Below are positions 1-6,919 of a stretch of 14,571 bases of DNA, piece by piece. Position 1 is the stretch's first letter, and each line of letters begins with the position of its first letter. The notes under the pieces were generated by a model, which saw only the letters and a list, made by a program, of their open reading frames with translations, was not told the DNA's origin and did no database searches. The DNA is taken from the NCBI GenBank assembly GCA_029859485.1, contig JAOUDB010000023.1:1-14571 (forward strand), given 5' to 3'. A program made the translations under genes and the position numbers. This DNA comes from Desulfuromonadales bacterium. GTDB lineage: Bacteria; Desulfobacterota; Desulfuromonadia; Desulfuromonadales; BM103.

Positions 1-276
1 CATGGCTTTTCCTTAGAAGTCTTTGGATTGGAAGATTTTGTCTTAGAACCAACAGTGTAACAGTAACTTAATCGATAACAATAACTTAAGACCTGTTAGC
101 AAAGGAAGTTTTGCAGAGAAATGCGTAAGTCTTACTCGTAGCAGATAGGGTGCAAGGGGAGTGCAGGTTTATCGTTAAATTCTTAAAAATCAGGGTCTGT
201 AAGAATTTTGGATTTTGGCCAACATGAGTAACCCAGAACAATGCAACAGTATAAATAGGACTGATACAAAAGATGA

Positions 277-304
277 TGGCCACCTTGCTCTGCCCGGTTG
301 GCCA
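277..304 (+). repeat. TGGCCA hairpin, partial copy of an intergenic element
   Basis: TGGCCA at 277-282 pairs with TGGCCA at 299-304 and is followed by an A/T-rich tail (ATTTATTATTTATCAG). The same module, with a nearly identical tail, recurs at 3222-3265 at the end of a longer element. A related hairpin ends the inverted copy at 6592-6614. Upstream of this copy the 62-bp core seen in the other two is not recognisable, so this is a diverged or truncated member, or just a similar terminator. Confidence 0.45.
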
Positions 305-338
305 TTTATTATTTATCAGCATCTATAAAACATGAGAG

Positions 339-369
339 CCCTCAATTTTATTATTGGGGGTTTTCTTAT
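339..369 (+). terminator. Rho-independent terminator
   Basis: CCCTCAAT (339-346) pairs with ATTGGGGG (353-360) across a short A/T loop with one G-U pair. It is followed by TTTTCTTAT. It faces the convergent 3' end of the MscS-type gene and would stop plus-strand transcription entering from the left. Confidence 0.7.
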
Positions 370-423
370 ATATCACTACTGCCGGGGTACACATACTTTG
401 CGCAGTTTTCACAGTCCTATTAT

Positions 424-2919
424 TCAAGCAGGGTCACCCTCAAGAGGAAGTCCTTTGCCAAGAGGCGGCTTTAGACTCTCTGCCTCTGTGCTACCCGCTC
501 CATACAGGTGAATATCTCGTTGCGGAAAGGGTATCGAAATTCCGGCTTCGCGGAATTTCTGGACGATTTCATGATAAAGCTGACTCTTCACGATCAACCG
601 GCTATCACCATCCTGGATCCAGGCACGCAATTCGAAGTTGAGAGAACTATCTCCGAGGTTTATGAACAACACCTCGGGGGACGGCGATTTCAAAACGTAT
701 TCCTGTTCATTCGCACAGGCCATGAGGGTTTCCATCACCAGAGGGACATCGGAACCGTAATCCACACCAACCGGAAGGGACAGTCGCACCTGACGATTGG
801 TCAAGGTCCAGTTGGTGACATGATTGTTGATCATATCCGCATTGGGAATAACCACTTCCGACTGATCAAAAGTCTGGATGATCGTCGATCGCATGCCGAT
901 CTTTTTGACCTGTGCCCAGTGCTCGCCCAATTGGATCGTATCGCCTTCACGGACGGGTCGTTCAAAGAGCAATATCAATCCGCTGACGAAATTGTTGACA
1001 ATTCCCTGCAGGCCAAAGCCAATACCGACGCCGAGAGCACTCAGGATGATCGTGACGTTCGTCAGGCTGAAACCAAGCAGCGAAAACGTCAGTAGCAACC
1101 CGACAAAGATGATGAGATAGCGGATCAGATGGCTGATGGACCCTCTTACCCCGCGATCCATCTGTCGTCCCAGGATCTGCTCGTCGAGGAGTATTTTCGG
1201 CATAACTTGGGACGCATACAAGGAACCGTAGAGGACGACAATTGCGGCGATGATCAAGCCGACCGTGATCTTTTGCCCACCCACCTCGAATCCCGGCGAC
1301 AAGAGTCCGCTCAATGCCTCAGGCAAGCTGTCGTACAAATCCCAGATGTATAGAATTGCCGGCAAAAGCAAAAACAGACCGATGAGAGACTCAACAACGA
1401 ACTGAATTTTGCGCTCATTCTTCTGTGCGTCGCTGCGCAATAGTTTGACTTGCCAAAGGGGAGACGAAAAAAAGATCCAATGAATTCCTCCCCGGAGCAG
1501 GTAGATAAACAAGACGATGAGCGCAGTAATCGCCATGGTTATCACCGAATTGACGAACATCGAGTAAGCCATACCGGTATCCCCAAAGATCTCCGCAAGC
1601 AGTATGACGGCAAACCACAAGGCGAGCGCCCGCGATCCCCACAGAGGATAAGGGCCACTCGTCAAAAGATTGCACTCCGCTGCCAATTTGAGGGCGAATA
1701 CCAGGATCACGGCCGAGGCCATCACGATGAAGAGATTGAAAATCGGAGAAGGCAGCCCTAACAGAATCAAGGTCACGATGCAGGCAAATAGGGACATGAC
1801 AGCAACAGAGAGTTTCTTTGCCCAGCTGCTTTTCAACACTTTGACCAACAAACAAAGGCAGGACATACTACCGACAAACAACATGAACGTGGTCACCATG
1901 GCCGAGCGAGATTCCCAGAATTGCATCTGGAAGGTGGCAAACAAAGTCGTTACGAATAAGGCTGTTGCGACAGGGCGATCCGCAACGAAAGACCAGTTTT
2001 CTGATTCTGCGATGGCCTCTCGCTTGCGATAAATCACAGTGAAGACCATGATAAGGAGAAAGGCAAGAATTCCGAGTTGCCGTTCATGCAGCCTAAAAAA
2101 CTCTTGACCCGGTCGAGGTATGAACTTCAAGTTTTCCCAGGCGATGTGCCACAACTCTCGATTGAATTGGGCGTAATAATCCAGCGAGTACATCGGTGGG
2201 GTCTTGCCAAGCAGAGGTTCCCGCTGGATCGCATCTCCCCGTAGGACAGACATTTCTGTCTCCAGACCGTCGATCTTTGCTTTGAGCCTGGCCCCAATCG
2301 TCTGAGTGGCCAAAAGCGGTTCCATCTGCCGCGAAATAAATCCGATGGCCGCAGCTATGGTCGAATCCGCGTCATCGAAAGCAGTCTGGATTTGACGGTA
2401 GGAACGATCCTTGAGTATTGAAGACTGCCAATCCTTCCAACGCCGTTGTTTCGCCTGCCATTCCCTGCCCCACCCATCAAGTTGTTCGATTGCCATGTCA
2501 AGCGGCAGGTTGATCTTGTTGAGACGGACCTTTTCATAGGCAAAGCTCATATTGAGAGTGAGGTCTCTGACGTTTTGGCCTGCCCGCGTTGCCCTTAAGT
2601 CCTTTACCTTTTCCGAAACCGCGTTAACCTGAGCGTTTATATCGGCGTAATCTTGTTCGATCGCAGCCAAATCAGGAAGGCCCAGCTTGATATTTTCAAG
2701 CTGAGCTAAACGCGCTGACAAGCCCGCAGAGAGCCGAATAATCTCGGAGAGTTTCGGTTCGGCTGAAGCGTTTTGTGAAACGACAGTGGAGGCTTTTACC
2801 TCCGGGGGGCTCTGCGCAGCGTAAAGGTTTCCGCACAGGCCCAACACCACCGCGGTGGCAATAACGGCCAGCCAGACAGAAGAGAACCACTCGAATTTAC
2901 AGGCTTGTTTTAATCCCAT
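424..2919 (-). CDS. MscS/MscK-family mechanosensitive ion channel
   Basis: This 831-residue inner-membrane protein is probably a tension-gated channel that releases solutes on hypo-osmotic shock. Residues 1-35 look like a signal peptide (hydrophobic 15-30, then YAAQ). Residues 50-240 are a helical, charged periplasmic region with likely coiled coil. About eight to ten hydrophobic segments lie between 283 and 620. The MscS core spans about 600-810. Its pore helix is rich in Gly and Ala (ALGVGIGFGLQGIVNNFVSG, about 628-647), followed by the beta domain with FERPVREGD and later VVIPNADMINNHVTNW. The architecture resembles MscK/YbdG-type large channels rather than the 286-residue MscS. The start at 2919 is supported by a GAGGA about 11 bases upstream and by the signal peptide. 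The gene stands alone, convergent with the left-flank terminator and divergent from the AspT-like gene. The family call is firm; the gating properties are inferred. Confidence 0.93.
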   Translation of the reverse strand: MGLKQACKFEWFSSVWLAVIATAVVLGLCGNLYAAQSPPEVKASTVVSQNASAEPKLSEIIRLSAGLSARLAQLENIKLGLPDLAAIEQDYADINAQVNAVSEKVKDLRATRAGQNVRDLTLNMSFAYEKVRLNKINLPLDMAIEQLDGWGREWQAKQRRWKDWQSSILKDRSYRQIQTAFDDADSTIAAAIGFISRQMEPLLATQTIGARLKAKIDGLETEMSVLRGDAIQREPLLGKTPPMYSLDYYAQFNRELWHIAWENLKFIPRPGQEFFRLHERQLGILAFLLIMVFTVIYRKREAIAESENWSFVADRPVATALFVTTLFATFQMQFWESRSAMVTTFMLFVGSMSCLCLLVKVLKSSWAKKLSVAVMSLFACIVTLILLGLPSPIFNLFIVMASAVILVFALKLAAECNLLTSGPYPLWGSRALALWFAVILLAEIFGDTGMAYSMFVNSVITMAITALIVLFIYLLRGGIHWIFFSSPLWQVKLLRSDAQKNERKIQFVVESLIGLFLLLPAILYIWDLYDSLPEALSGLLSPGFEVGGQKITVGLIIAAIVVLYGSLYASQVMPKILLDEQILGRQMDRGVRGSISHLIRYLIIFVGLLLTFSLLGFSLTNVTIILSALGVGIGFGLQGIVNNFVSGLILLFERPVREGDTIQLGEHWAQVKKIGMRSTIIQTFDQSEVVIPNADMINNHVTNWTLTNRQVRLSLPVGVDYGSDVPLVMETLMACANEQEYVLKSPSPEVLFINLGDSSLNFELRAWIQDGDSRLIVKSQLYHEIVQKFREAGISIPFPQRDIHLYGAGSTEAESLKPPLGKGLPLEGDPA

Positions 2920-3148
2920 ATAAATAGACTATCCTCAGTCGTTCGCCGCGGGAAGCGAAATGCCTCGTCGTCGAGAGCCCTCTACTTTTAATGGCTAAGT
3001 CTTGCCAAAAGTGAACATCAAATGCTTCTGCATCTAATTAAATGTCCAAGTTGAATGACATTGTAACGCAATAACTTTGTATTTCCAAAGCCGTCGCCCA
3101 CTTTCACATCATTCATCTTTAAAATAATAGGGGCTTTTTCAGGGGTTA

Positions 3149-3260
3149 TTTCTTATTTATCACGACTTGTGAGAGGAAATTCGGCTTCTTATTGATAGAG
3201 ACATTTAAGACGACAAAAAGATGGCCATCTGGATCAACTCCGTGTGGCCATTTACTATTT
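3149..3260 (+). ncRNA. Candidate small RNA or dispersed intergenic element, copy 1
   Basis: A 62-bp core (3149-3210) matches the reverse complement of 6637-6698 at 51 of 62 positions by eye, with no gaps. In both copies the core is followed within about 40 bases by a GGCCA-type hairpin and a T-rich tract. Here TGGCCA at 3222-3227 pairs with TGGCCA at 3245-3250, followed by TTTACTATTT. Conservation of a core plus a terminator-like end in two places argues for an RNA gene family or a MITE-like repeat rather than chance. No convincing promoter was seen upstream, and the T tract of this copy is interrupted, so it may be decayed. Confidence 0.45.
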
Positions 3261-3415
3261 GTCAGTCATTCTAAAACACCCTGCCAAACATCCATGTCCT
3301 GAACAGATAAACCTAGGAAAAGGATTTATAATAATAAACCCAACCCGTGACACCTGAAATTAATCCACTACAAGGCATAATGTAAACAATGCAGGAGAAT
3401 TAAGCGTCCTGTTCT

Positions 3416-3443
3416 TTGACACGCCCTGAACCTTGGTTAAGAT
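3416..3443 (+). promoter_or_regulatory. Sigma70-like promoter of the AspT-like gene
   Basis: The -35 TTGACA (3416-3421) is a perfect consensus. It is followed after 16 bases by TAAGAT (3438-3443), a 4 of 6 match to the -10. This places transcription start near 3450, about 20 bases before the ATG. Confidence 0.6.
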
Positions 3444-3471
3444 TGTTCTGACTATGTTTTGAGAGGGAGAC

Positions 3472-5148
3472 ATGGAAGAAATCTCTTTGTTCACAAAGCT
3501 TATCGAGCTACTCCGCGTTCAACCGGTTCTGACCCTGTTCCTGATCCTCGGTGTGGGGTACCTGATAGGAGCCATACGGATTGGCAGCTTTTCCCTTGGG
3601 CCTGTCGCCGGCGTGCTATTCGCCGGACTTTTTCTTGGTCATTTTGGCTTTCAGATGAGTGCCGGTGCCCAATCCGTGGGCTTCGCGCTGTTTATCTTCT
3701 CGGTTGGATACCAGGCCGGGCCGAGGTTTTTCGATGTTTTGCGAACCGACGGGCTTAAGTATTTCCTGCTTGCCTTGGTGATCGCAGTCACGGGGTTTGC
3801 TGTCGCTGTCGTTGCGGCTAAATTATTGTCACTTACTCCCGGCACGTCTGCCGGATTGTTGTCTGGTGGTTTAACCAGTTCACCGACGCTTGCTGCTGCA
3901 CAGGAAGCGCTGCGCAGCGGACAAGTCAAACCCCCTGCGGGTATTTCAGCCGATGACATGATCGGCAACGTGGCGACCGGTTACGCCATCACCTATATCT
4001 TCGGCCTAGCCGGATTGATTGCCATTATCAAGCTGCTGCCGCAAGTGCTCGGCATCGACCTGGAAAAAGAAGCGAAGGCACTGGAAGCAGACGACGAGAG
4101 TGGCGTCGCATCACAGCAGGGTAATGTCTCGGCACGTATCTACAAGGTCACCAACGAAGAAATGACGAAAATCCCTGGTAAACAACTGAGCGAGCAATAC
4201 TGGGACAAGACCTCGGTTGTAAAGGTGAGAAGAGACGGTGAGATTCTCAAGCCTGATCCATCAGGATACCTGCAACTGGGAGATGAGCTGCTCATTCTTG
4301 CGCCAGTGAACTTTTTCACGGAAACGGTTGCCAAGTTCGGTGAGGAGATAGCACATGAGACGGGTACGGCAAAATTTACGGAAACGGCACAGATTGTTGT
4401 GATCAACAAACAGGCGGTTGGCAAATCTCTCGAAGAGCTGGACATTGCGAGAAAATTTGGCGTGCTGTTAACCCGTATCTCCCGGATGCACATGGAAATT
4501 CCCCGCACCGTGGATTTCAGGCTACGTAAAGGCGATCTCCTGACCGTAGTGGGACCCCGTGAAAACGTCGATTTGCTCGGTGGGGAGTTCGGTCACGTCG
4601 AAAGGGAAATCGCTGAAACGGACATGGTCACTTTTGCCTTTGGCATAGCTTTTGGCGTGTTGATTGGCTTGCTCGCCGTCAATGTCGGGCAGTTGTCCCT
4701 GGGCCTGGGTTCTGCCGGCGGATTACTCACCTCGGGCCTACTCATCGGCTATTTGCGCAGCGTCCACCCAACCTTTGGCCGCCTGCCTGATGCAGCACGC
4801 TGGATATTGATGGAGTTCGGCCTGCTGCTGTTTATGGCCGGAGTCGGGCTGCGAGCTGGTGGTGACATTATCGAAACCTTTGCTGCCGCAGGACCCGTTC
4901 TGGTCGTCGCCGGTATCTGTGTGACAATCATCCCTATTTTTGTCGGTTATCTTTTTGGTCGGAAAGTTTTGAACATCCACCCGGTGCTCTTGTTCGGCGG
5001 GATTACCGGGTCGATGACCAGTGGCGCATCTCTGAGCGTGGTAACCAAAGCTGCGAATAGCTCGGTGCCGTCGCTGGGCTATACCGGAGCTTACGCCTTT
5101 GCCAATGTTTTGCTGACTGTTGCCGGAAGTATTATTTTGTTTTTCTAG
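3472..5148 (+). CDS. AspT/YidE/YbjL-family antiporter
   Basis: This 558-residue membrane protein belongs to the aspartate:alanine exchanger family (TC 2.A.81). Two hydrophobic halves, residues 15-195 and 385-558, flank a soluble region (about 200-380). The soluble region carries two RCK_C/TrkA_C-like modules, for example around GYLQLGDELLILAP and DFRLRKGDLLTVVGP. Family hallmarks include GLFLGHFGF, FALFIFSVGYQAGP, GGLTSSPTLAAAQEAL in the first half and GGITGSMTSGASLSVVTKAA in the second. The length fits the family (about 540-560). The start is set by GAGGGAG just upstream, and a clear promoter lies at 3416-3443. AspT of lactic acid bacteria exchanges aspartate for alanine. Whether this homologue carries aspartate is inference, supported by a DcuA-aspartase operon 4 kb downstream. 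Substrates in the YidE/YbjL branch are poorly known. Confidence 0.9.
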   Translation: MEEISLFTKLIELLRVQPVLTLFLILGVGYLIGAIRIGSFSLGPVAGVLFAGLFLGHFGFQMSAGAQSVGFALFIFSVGYQAGPRFFDVLRTDGLKYFLLALVIAVTGFAVAVVAAKLLSLTPGTSAGLLSGGLTSSPTLAAAQEALRSGQVKPPAGISADDMIGNVATGYAITYIFGLAGLIAIIKLLPQVLGIDLEKEAKALEADDESGVASQQGNVSARIYKVTNEEMTKIPGKQLSEQYWDKTSVVKVRRDGEILKPDPSGYLQLGDELLILAPVNFFTETVAKFGEEIAHETGTAKFTETAQIVVINKQAVGKSLEELDIARKFGVLLTRISRMHMEIPRTVDFRLRKGDLLTVVGPRENVDLLGGEFGHVEREIAETDMVTFAFGIAFGVLIGLLAVNVGQLSLGLGSAGGLLTSGLLIGYLRSVHPTFGRLPDAARWILMEFGLLLFMAGVGLRAGGDIIETFAAAGPVLVVAGICVTIIPIFVGYLFGRKVLNIHPVLLFGGITGSMTSGASLSVVTKAANSSVPSLGYTGAYAFANVLLTVAGSIILFF

Positions 5149-5391
5149 ATATTGAATCCTCCGTATCCTAGTTTGTCCCATAAATAACGATTTGCAGTAA
5201 CCTGGGATTCCTGCCGGAGAGTATTCCTATTAATGCTGTTGCAACTCTTTCTTACATCATCTAAGGACTTATAGTGCTCCTCTTCGCCATGCTGCCATCA
5301 CTTCTAAGGGGCCAGGCCAAAGGTTCTATTGCCATAGTTTCACAAACAACTTCCGCTGCACTTCCTCTAAAAAAAGTCCATGGATGATGTC

Positions 5392-5480
5392 CTCTCTGGT
5401 AAGTGCGCACATAGAGCGAAGCGAACGCTTCTGCTTCGGGAGTAGGAGGGTCGGAGGTTCAAATCCTCTCACCTCGACCA
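5392..5480 (+). pseudogene. Degenerate tRNA-Pro(CGG) / tRNA 3'-end relic
   Basis: The 3' part is an excellent Pro tRNA. The anticodon arm is TCTGC-TTCGGGA-GTAGG with anticodon CGG at 5437-5439 and G at position 37. A variable region follows, then T-arm GGAGG-TTCAAAT-CCTCT (5453-5469), acceptor 3' strand CACCTCG (5470-5476), discriminator A and encoded CCA (5478-5480). The 5' half is wrong. No CGAGGTG acceptor strand exists upstream. The D-arm-like TCTGGTA...GCGCAC (5394-5410) is followed by about 18 extra bases that form their own GAAGC/GCTTC hairpin. The variable region has one extra A, and the anticodon stem has two wobble pairs. A functional tRNA is therefore unlikely. It looks like a decayed gene, or the 3' end left at an attachment site by an integrative element. 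An intact tRNA-Pro(CGG) would be expected elsewhere in the genome. Confidence 0.6.
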
Positions 5481-5489
5481 TTTTTACTT

Positions 5490-5526
5490 AAGAGCGACCT
5501 TCCCGAGGTCGCTCTTTCTTTTTGTT
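5490..5526 (+). terminator. Strong Rho-independent terminator after the tRNA-Pro relic
   Basis: AAGAGCGACCT (5490-5500) and AGGTCGCTCTT (5506-5516) form a perfect 11-bp stem with loop TCCCG, followed by TCTTTTTGTT. It lies 9 bases after the encoded CCA, as expected for a tRNA gene terminator. Confidence 0.85.
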
Positions 5527-5556
5527 CTCCGGGGCTGTTCTGGTCCGGATGATCTT
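5499..5556 (+). repeat. Intergenic repeat family, copy A
   Basis: This copy begins in the right half of the tRNA terminator (CTTCCCGAGGTCGCTCTTTC) and continues through a T tract, CTCCGG and TTCTGGTCCGGAT to GATCTTC. It shares an exact 19-bp stretch (5507-5525) with copy B at 6292-6310. It also shares TTCCCGAGGTCGCT and a later TGTCCGGAT-like motif with copy C at 13581. The family probably derives from, or targets, terminator sequences. Confidence 0.55.
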
Positions 5557-5771
5557 CAAAGTGACAGTTTGGTAGTTCAAGGAATGTAGTGTTTGAATGT
5601 TCCGGGGCGGGGTTTTGTCTCCGGAGCATCTCTGGAGTGTTCAAGAAGGGGGCATTCGATCGTCGGTGATAACTTTTTTACTTATTCAATGTTCAAAAAA
5701 GAGCCTTATCAAGAGATAATTGTTAAAGATAGTTGGAATCTTTCTCAGTCAATCACGAAGTGTGTTTCACT

Positions 5772-6167
5772 TTACCCTTTTATCTGTGAAATCAATCTGT
5801 TCATTATCCATTTATTGTTCTCAGCAAGCATAAAAAACTCATCATATTTTTCTGCTAGATTAGGATTTTCTTTCTTGAGTTTTTCGAGCAGCACGGGCTC
5901 TGAATTTGAGAGTATCAACAATATCCACATATCAATAGGCACCTTTTTGCCTAAGGTTAAGAAGTATCTAAATAGTTTACGGAGGTATGTCGTCATCAAG
6001 TTAGTGATGGCTTTCTCGCATTGACTATCTTCATTATCTTCGAGAGCAACCTTAGCCTCACTTATTGCAGCATTGTAATATTTCACTTTTTCTTCAAGAG
6101 CCTCTGCCCTCTCTAACTTTTCAAATAGGCTTCTTAATTTTTCAACCTCGTCATTATAAAGAGCCAT
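5772..6167 (-). CDS. Hypothetical protein, 131 residues
   Basis: Not recognised as any family. The product is small, cytoplasmic, charged and almost entirely helical. Residues 1-60 are Glu/Lys/Leu rich with coiled-coil character (KLRSLFEKLERAEALEEKV). Residues 60-95 are a more hydrophobic helix pair, and residues 95-131 are again charged. There is no signal peptide. The start at 6167 is supported by GGAGG nine bases upstream, and a possible promoter lies at 6229-6256. The gene is more AT-rich than the metabolic genes around it. It stands alone between partial repeat copies A and B, which suggests an acquired or accessory gene. The antisense frame is longer (143 codons) but has no ribosome binding site and has the Phe/Ser/Ile-rich composition of a shadow. 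Existence is fairly likely; function is unknown. Confidence 0.65.
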   Translation of the reverse strand: MALYNDEVEKLRSLFEKLERAEALEEKVKYYNAAISEAKVALEDNEDSQCEKAITNLMTTYLRKLFRYFLTLGKKVPIDMWILLILSNSEPVLLEKLKKENPNLAEKYDEFFMLAENNKWIMNRLISQIKG

Positions 6168-6228
6168 CTTTGCCGACCTCCGTCTTTAAAGCCTTTTGTT
6201 CGCAGTTATGCCTGTTTTGTCATTCATC

Positions 6229-6256
6229 ACTAAAATACATTCCTGTGTGATGTCAA
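6229..6256 (-). promoter_or_regulatory. Possible promoter of the 131-residue gene
   Basis: On the minus strand a perfect -35 TTGACA (6251-6256) is followed after 16 bases by TTTAGT (6229-6234, 4 of 6). This would start transcription about 55 bases before the ATG at 6167. Confidence 0.4.
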
Positions 6257-6285
6257 TAAGGCATTGCATCTGTTTCAAGCAATCT

Positions 6286-6343
6286 TCCTAGGGTCGCTCT
6301 TTCTTTTTGTCATCCGGTCTTATTCTTGTCCAGGGCACTTTCC
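6286..6343 (+). repeat. Intergenic repeat family, copy B
   Basis: GGTCGCTCTTTCTTTTTGT (6292-6310) is identical to 5507-5525. The following ATCCGG...TTGTCCAGGGC is a diverged version of copy A. Here the left arm of the terminator stem (AAGAGCGACCT) is missing, so this copy cannot fold as a terminator. It is a duplicated half and bounds the segment holding the 131-residue gene on its promoter side. Confidence 0.5.
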
Positions 6344-6483
6344 TATCGACAACTATGCTGACAGGGGGAGATCGAGGGCTTTCGTGTCTGGTAGATGGTG
6401 ATTTTTTAGAAAATAACCATTTCACGTTTTATTCACATTTTTTCAACATCTCCTTCAGATGACATCGTTTAAAGTACATTCAA

Positions 6484-6572
6484 CAATACGAACTAACCAA
6501 TCGTATTGAACCTCCTGAATAGCCTTCCTAATGCCTCCGGGGTCTTCATATTGAAAGACCCCGTATTTTTTT
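6484..6572 (+). ncRNA. Candidate small RNA with anti-SD motifs
   Basis: Two features suggest a short transcript without an ORF. The perfect inverted repeat CAATACGA/TCGTATTG (6484-6491 and 6501-6508) forms a 5' stem-loop, and a strong terminator closes the unit (6538-6572). The single-stranded stretch between them contains CCTCC, CTTCC and CCTCC, which are complementary to Shine-Dalgarno sequences, as in several known Hfq- or Csr-type regulators. No good promoter was found upstream, so the 5' end is uncertain. Confidence 0.4.
6538..6572 (+). terminator. Rho-independent terminator without an upstream gene
   Basis: CGGGGTCTT (6538-6546) pairs perfectly with AAGACCCCG (6555-6563). The T tract is TATTTTTTT (6564-6572). 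The nearest annotated gene upstream is on the opposite strand, so it must serve an RNA gene or readthrough. Confidence 0.85.
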
Positions 6573-6584
6573 AGGTTTTATAAC

Positions 6585-6698
6585 AAAAAAAGGGCACCTG
6601 TTACCAAGTGGCCATTTTCGTTTGAATTAAAGAACCTCTCAAATGCCTCTATCAACAAGAGGCCGATTTTCTTCTCAGAAGTCGTGACTTATGAGAAA
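6585..6698 (-). ncRNA. Candidate small RNA or dispersed intergenic element, copy 2 (inverted)
   Basis: Read on the minus strand, the 62-bp core (6698 down to 6637) matches 3149-3210 at 51 of 62 positions. It is followed by the hairpin GGCCACTTGG/AGGTGCCC (6613-6592) and seven T residues (6591-6585), a plausible intrinsic terminator. The orientation, core and terminator order are the same as in copy 1, in agreement with a paralogous RNA gene. Confidence 0.5.
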
Positions 6699-6812
6699 CA
6701 TCAGGGGGTGGGGATAATCAAGCTACGAATCGATGCTCACTATTTTTTGAACATAAATAATAGAAGTTTTATTCTATTTGCGGGCATAAAACCGTACATA
6801 AGAATCAGCAGT

Positions 6813-6837
6813 AAAAAACCCCGCCCAGAGGACGGGG
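6813..6837 (-). terminator. Right-end palindrome acting as terminator
   Basis: On the minus strand the right-end hairpin (stem 6819-6826 with 6830-6837, one C-A mismatch) is followed by six T residues (6818-6813). It would terminate the transposase transcript and also serve as the transposition end hairpin. Confidence 0.6.
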
Positions 6838-6919
6838 CATTGAACGTCGCCCCCGGAGGGGGCGGTACCGGCTACCCCCAAAGAGGGTAGCCAGGCGCTG
6901 TTCCCGTGATTTCTGTCGT

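Larger units (their letters stand above)
1..423. other. Non-coding left flank
   Basis: No reading frame here has both a ribosome binding site and protein-like composition. A 78-codon minus-strand frame (86-322) has no Shine-Dalgarno sequence and runs through a hairpin, so it was discarded. The stretch holds a GGCCA-type hairpin (277-304) and a Rho-independent terminator (339-369). These probably close a plus-strand transcript that begins left of the window or within it. The first 270 bases show nothing else recognisable. Confidence 0.6.
2920..3471. other. Intergenic region between divergent genes
   Basis: These 552 bases between the divergent channel and antiporter genes contain no credible ORF. 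They hold a candidate small-RNA element (3149-3260) and the antiporter promoter (3416-3443). No clear promoter for the minus-strand channel gene could be picked out. Confidence 0.6.
5149..5771. other. Non-coding stretch with tRNA relic and terminator
   Basis: No intact gene lies between the antiporter and the 131-residue minus-strand gene. The stretch contains a degenerate tRNA-Pro (5392-5480), its terminator (5490-5526) and repeat copy A (5499-5556). No terminator directly after the antiporter stop could be recognised. A short minus-strand reading frame (about 5149-5300) was noted but is not supported. Confidence 0.6.
6168..6919. other. Non-coding accessory stretch
   Basis: About 750 bases without a credible ORF. 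They carry a minus-strand promoter (6229-6256), repeat copy B (6286-6343), a candidate sRNA with terminator (6484-6572), the inverted copy of the sRNA-like element (6585-6698) and the right end of the insertion sequence (from about 6813). Positions 6344-6483 and 6700-6812 show nothing identifiable. Confidence 0.55.

Noticed and set aside
86..322. 78-codon minus-strand reading frame
   Set aside because: No Shine-Dalgarno sequence, runs through the 277-304 hairpin, and the composition is not protein-like.
1415..1855. 146-codon minus-strand frame inside the MscS-type gene, and other out-of-frame ORFs in the large genes
   Set aside because: They overlap strongly supported genes in other frames and lack their own translation signals.
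5149..5390. Minus-strand coding relic: a reading frame with HGEEEHYKSLDDVRK and another frame with AIEPLAWPLRSDG just upstream
   Set aside because: Two short frames joined only by assuming a frameshift, with internal stops, no ribosome binding site and no recognised family. Not enough to call a pseudogene.
5593..6024. 143-codon plus-strand reading frame opposite the 131-residue gene
   Set aside because: No ribosome binding site and a Phe/Ser/Ile-rich composition typical of antisense shadow. The minus-strand frame has GGAGG and a sensible protein composition.
6813..6900. Dense G/C palindromes that could suggest a REP cluster or CRISPR-like array
   Set aside because: They differ from one another and are explained as the right-end hairpins of the IS200-type element. 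There are no spacer-separated identical repeats.
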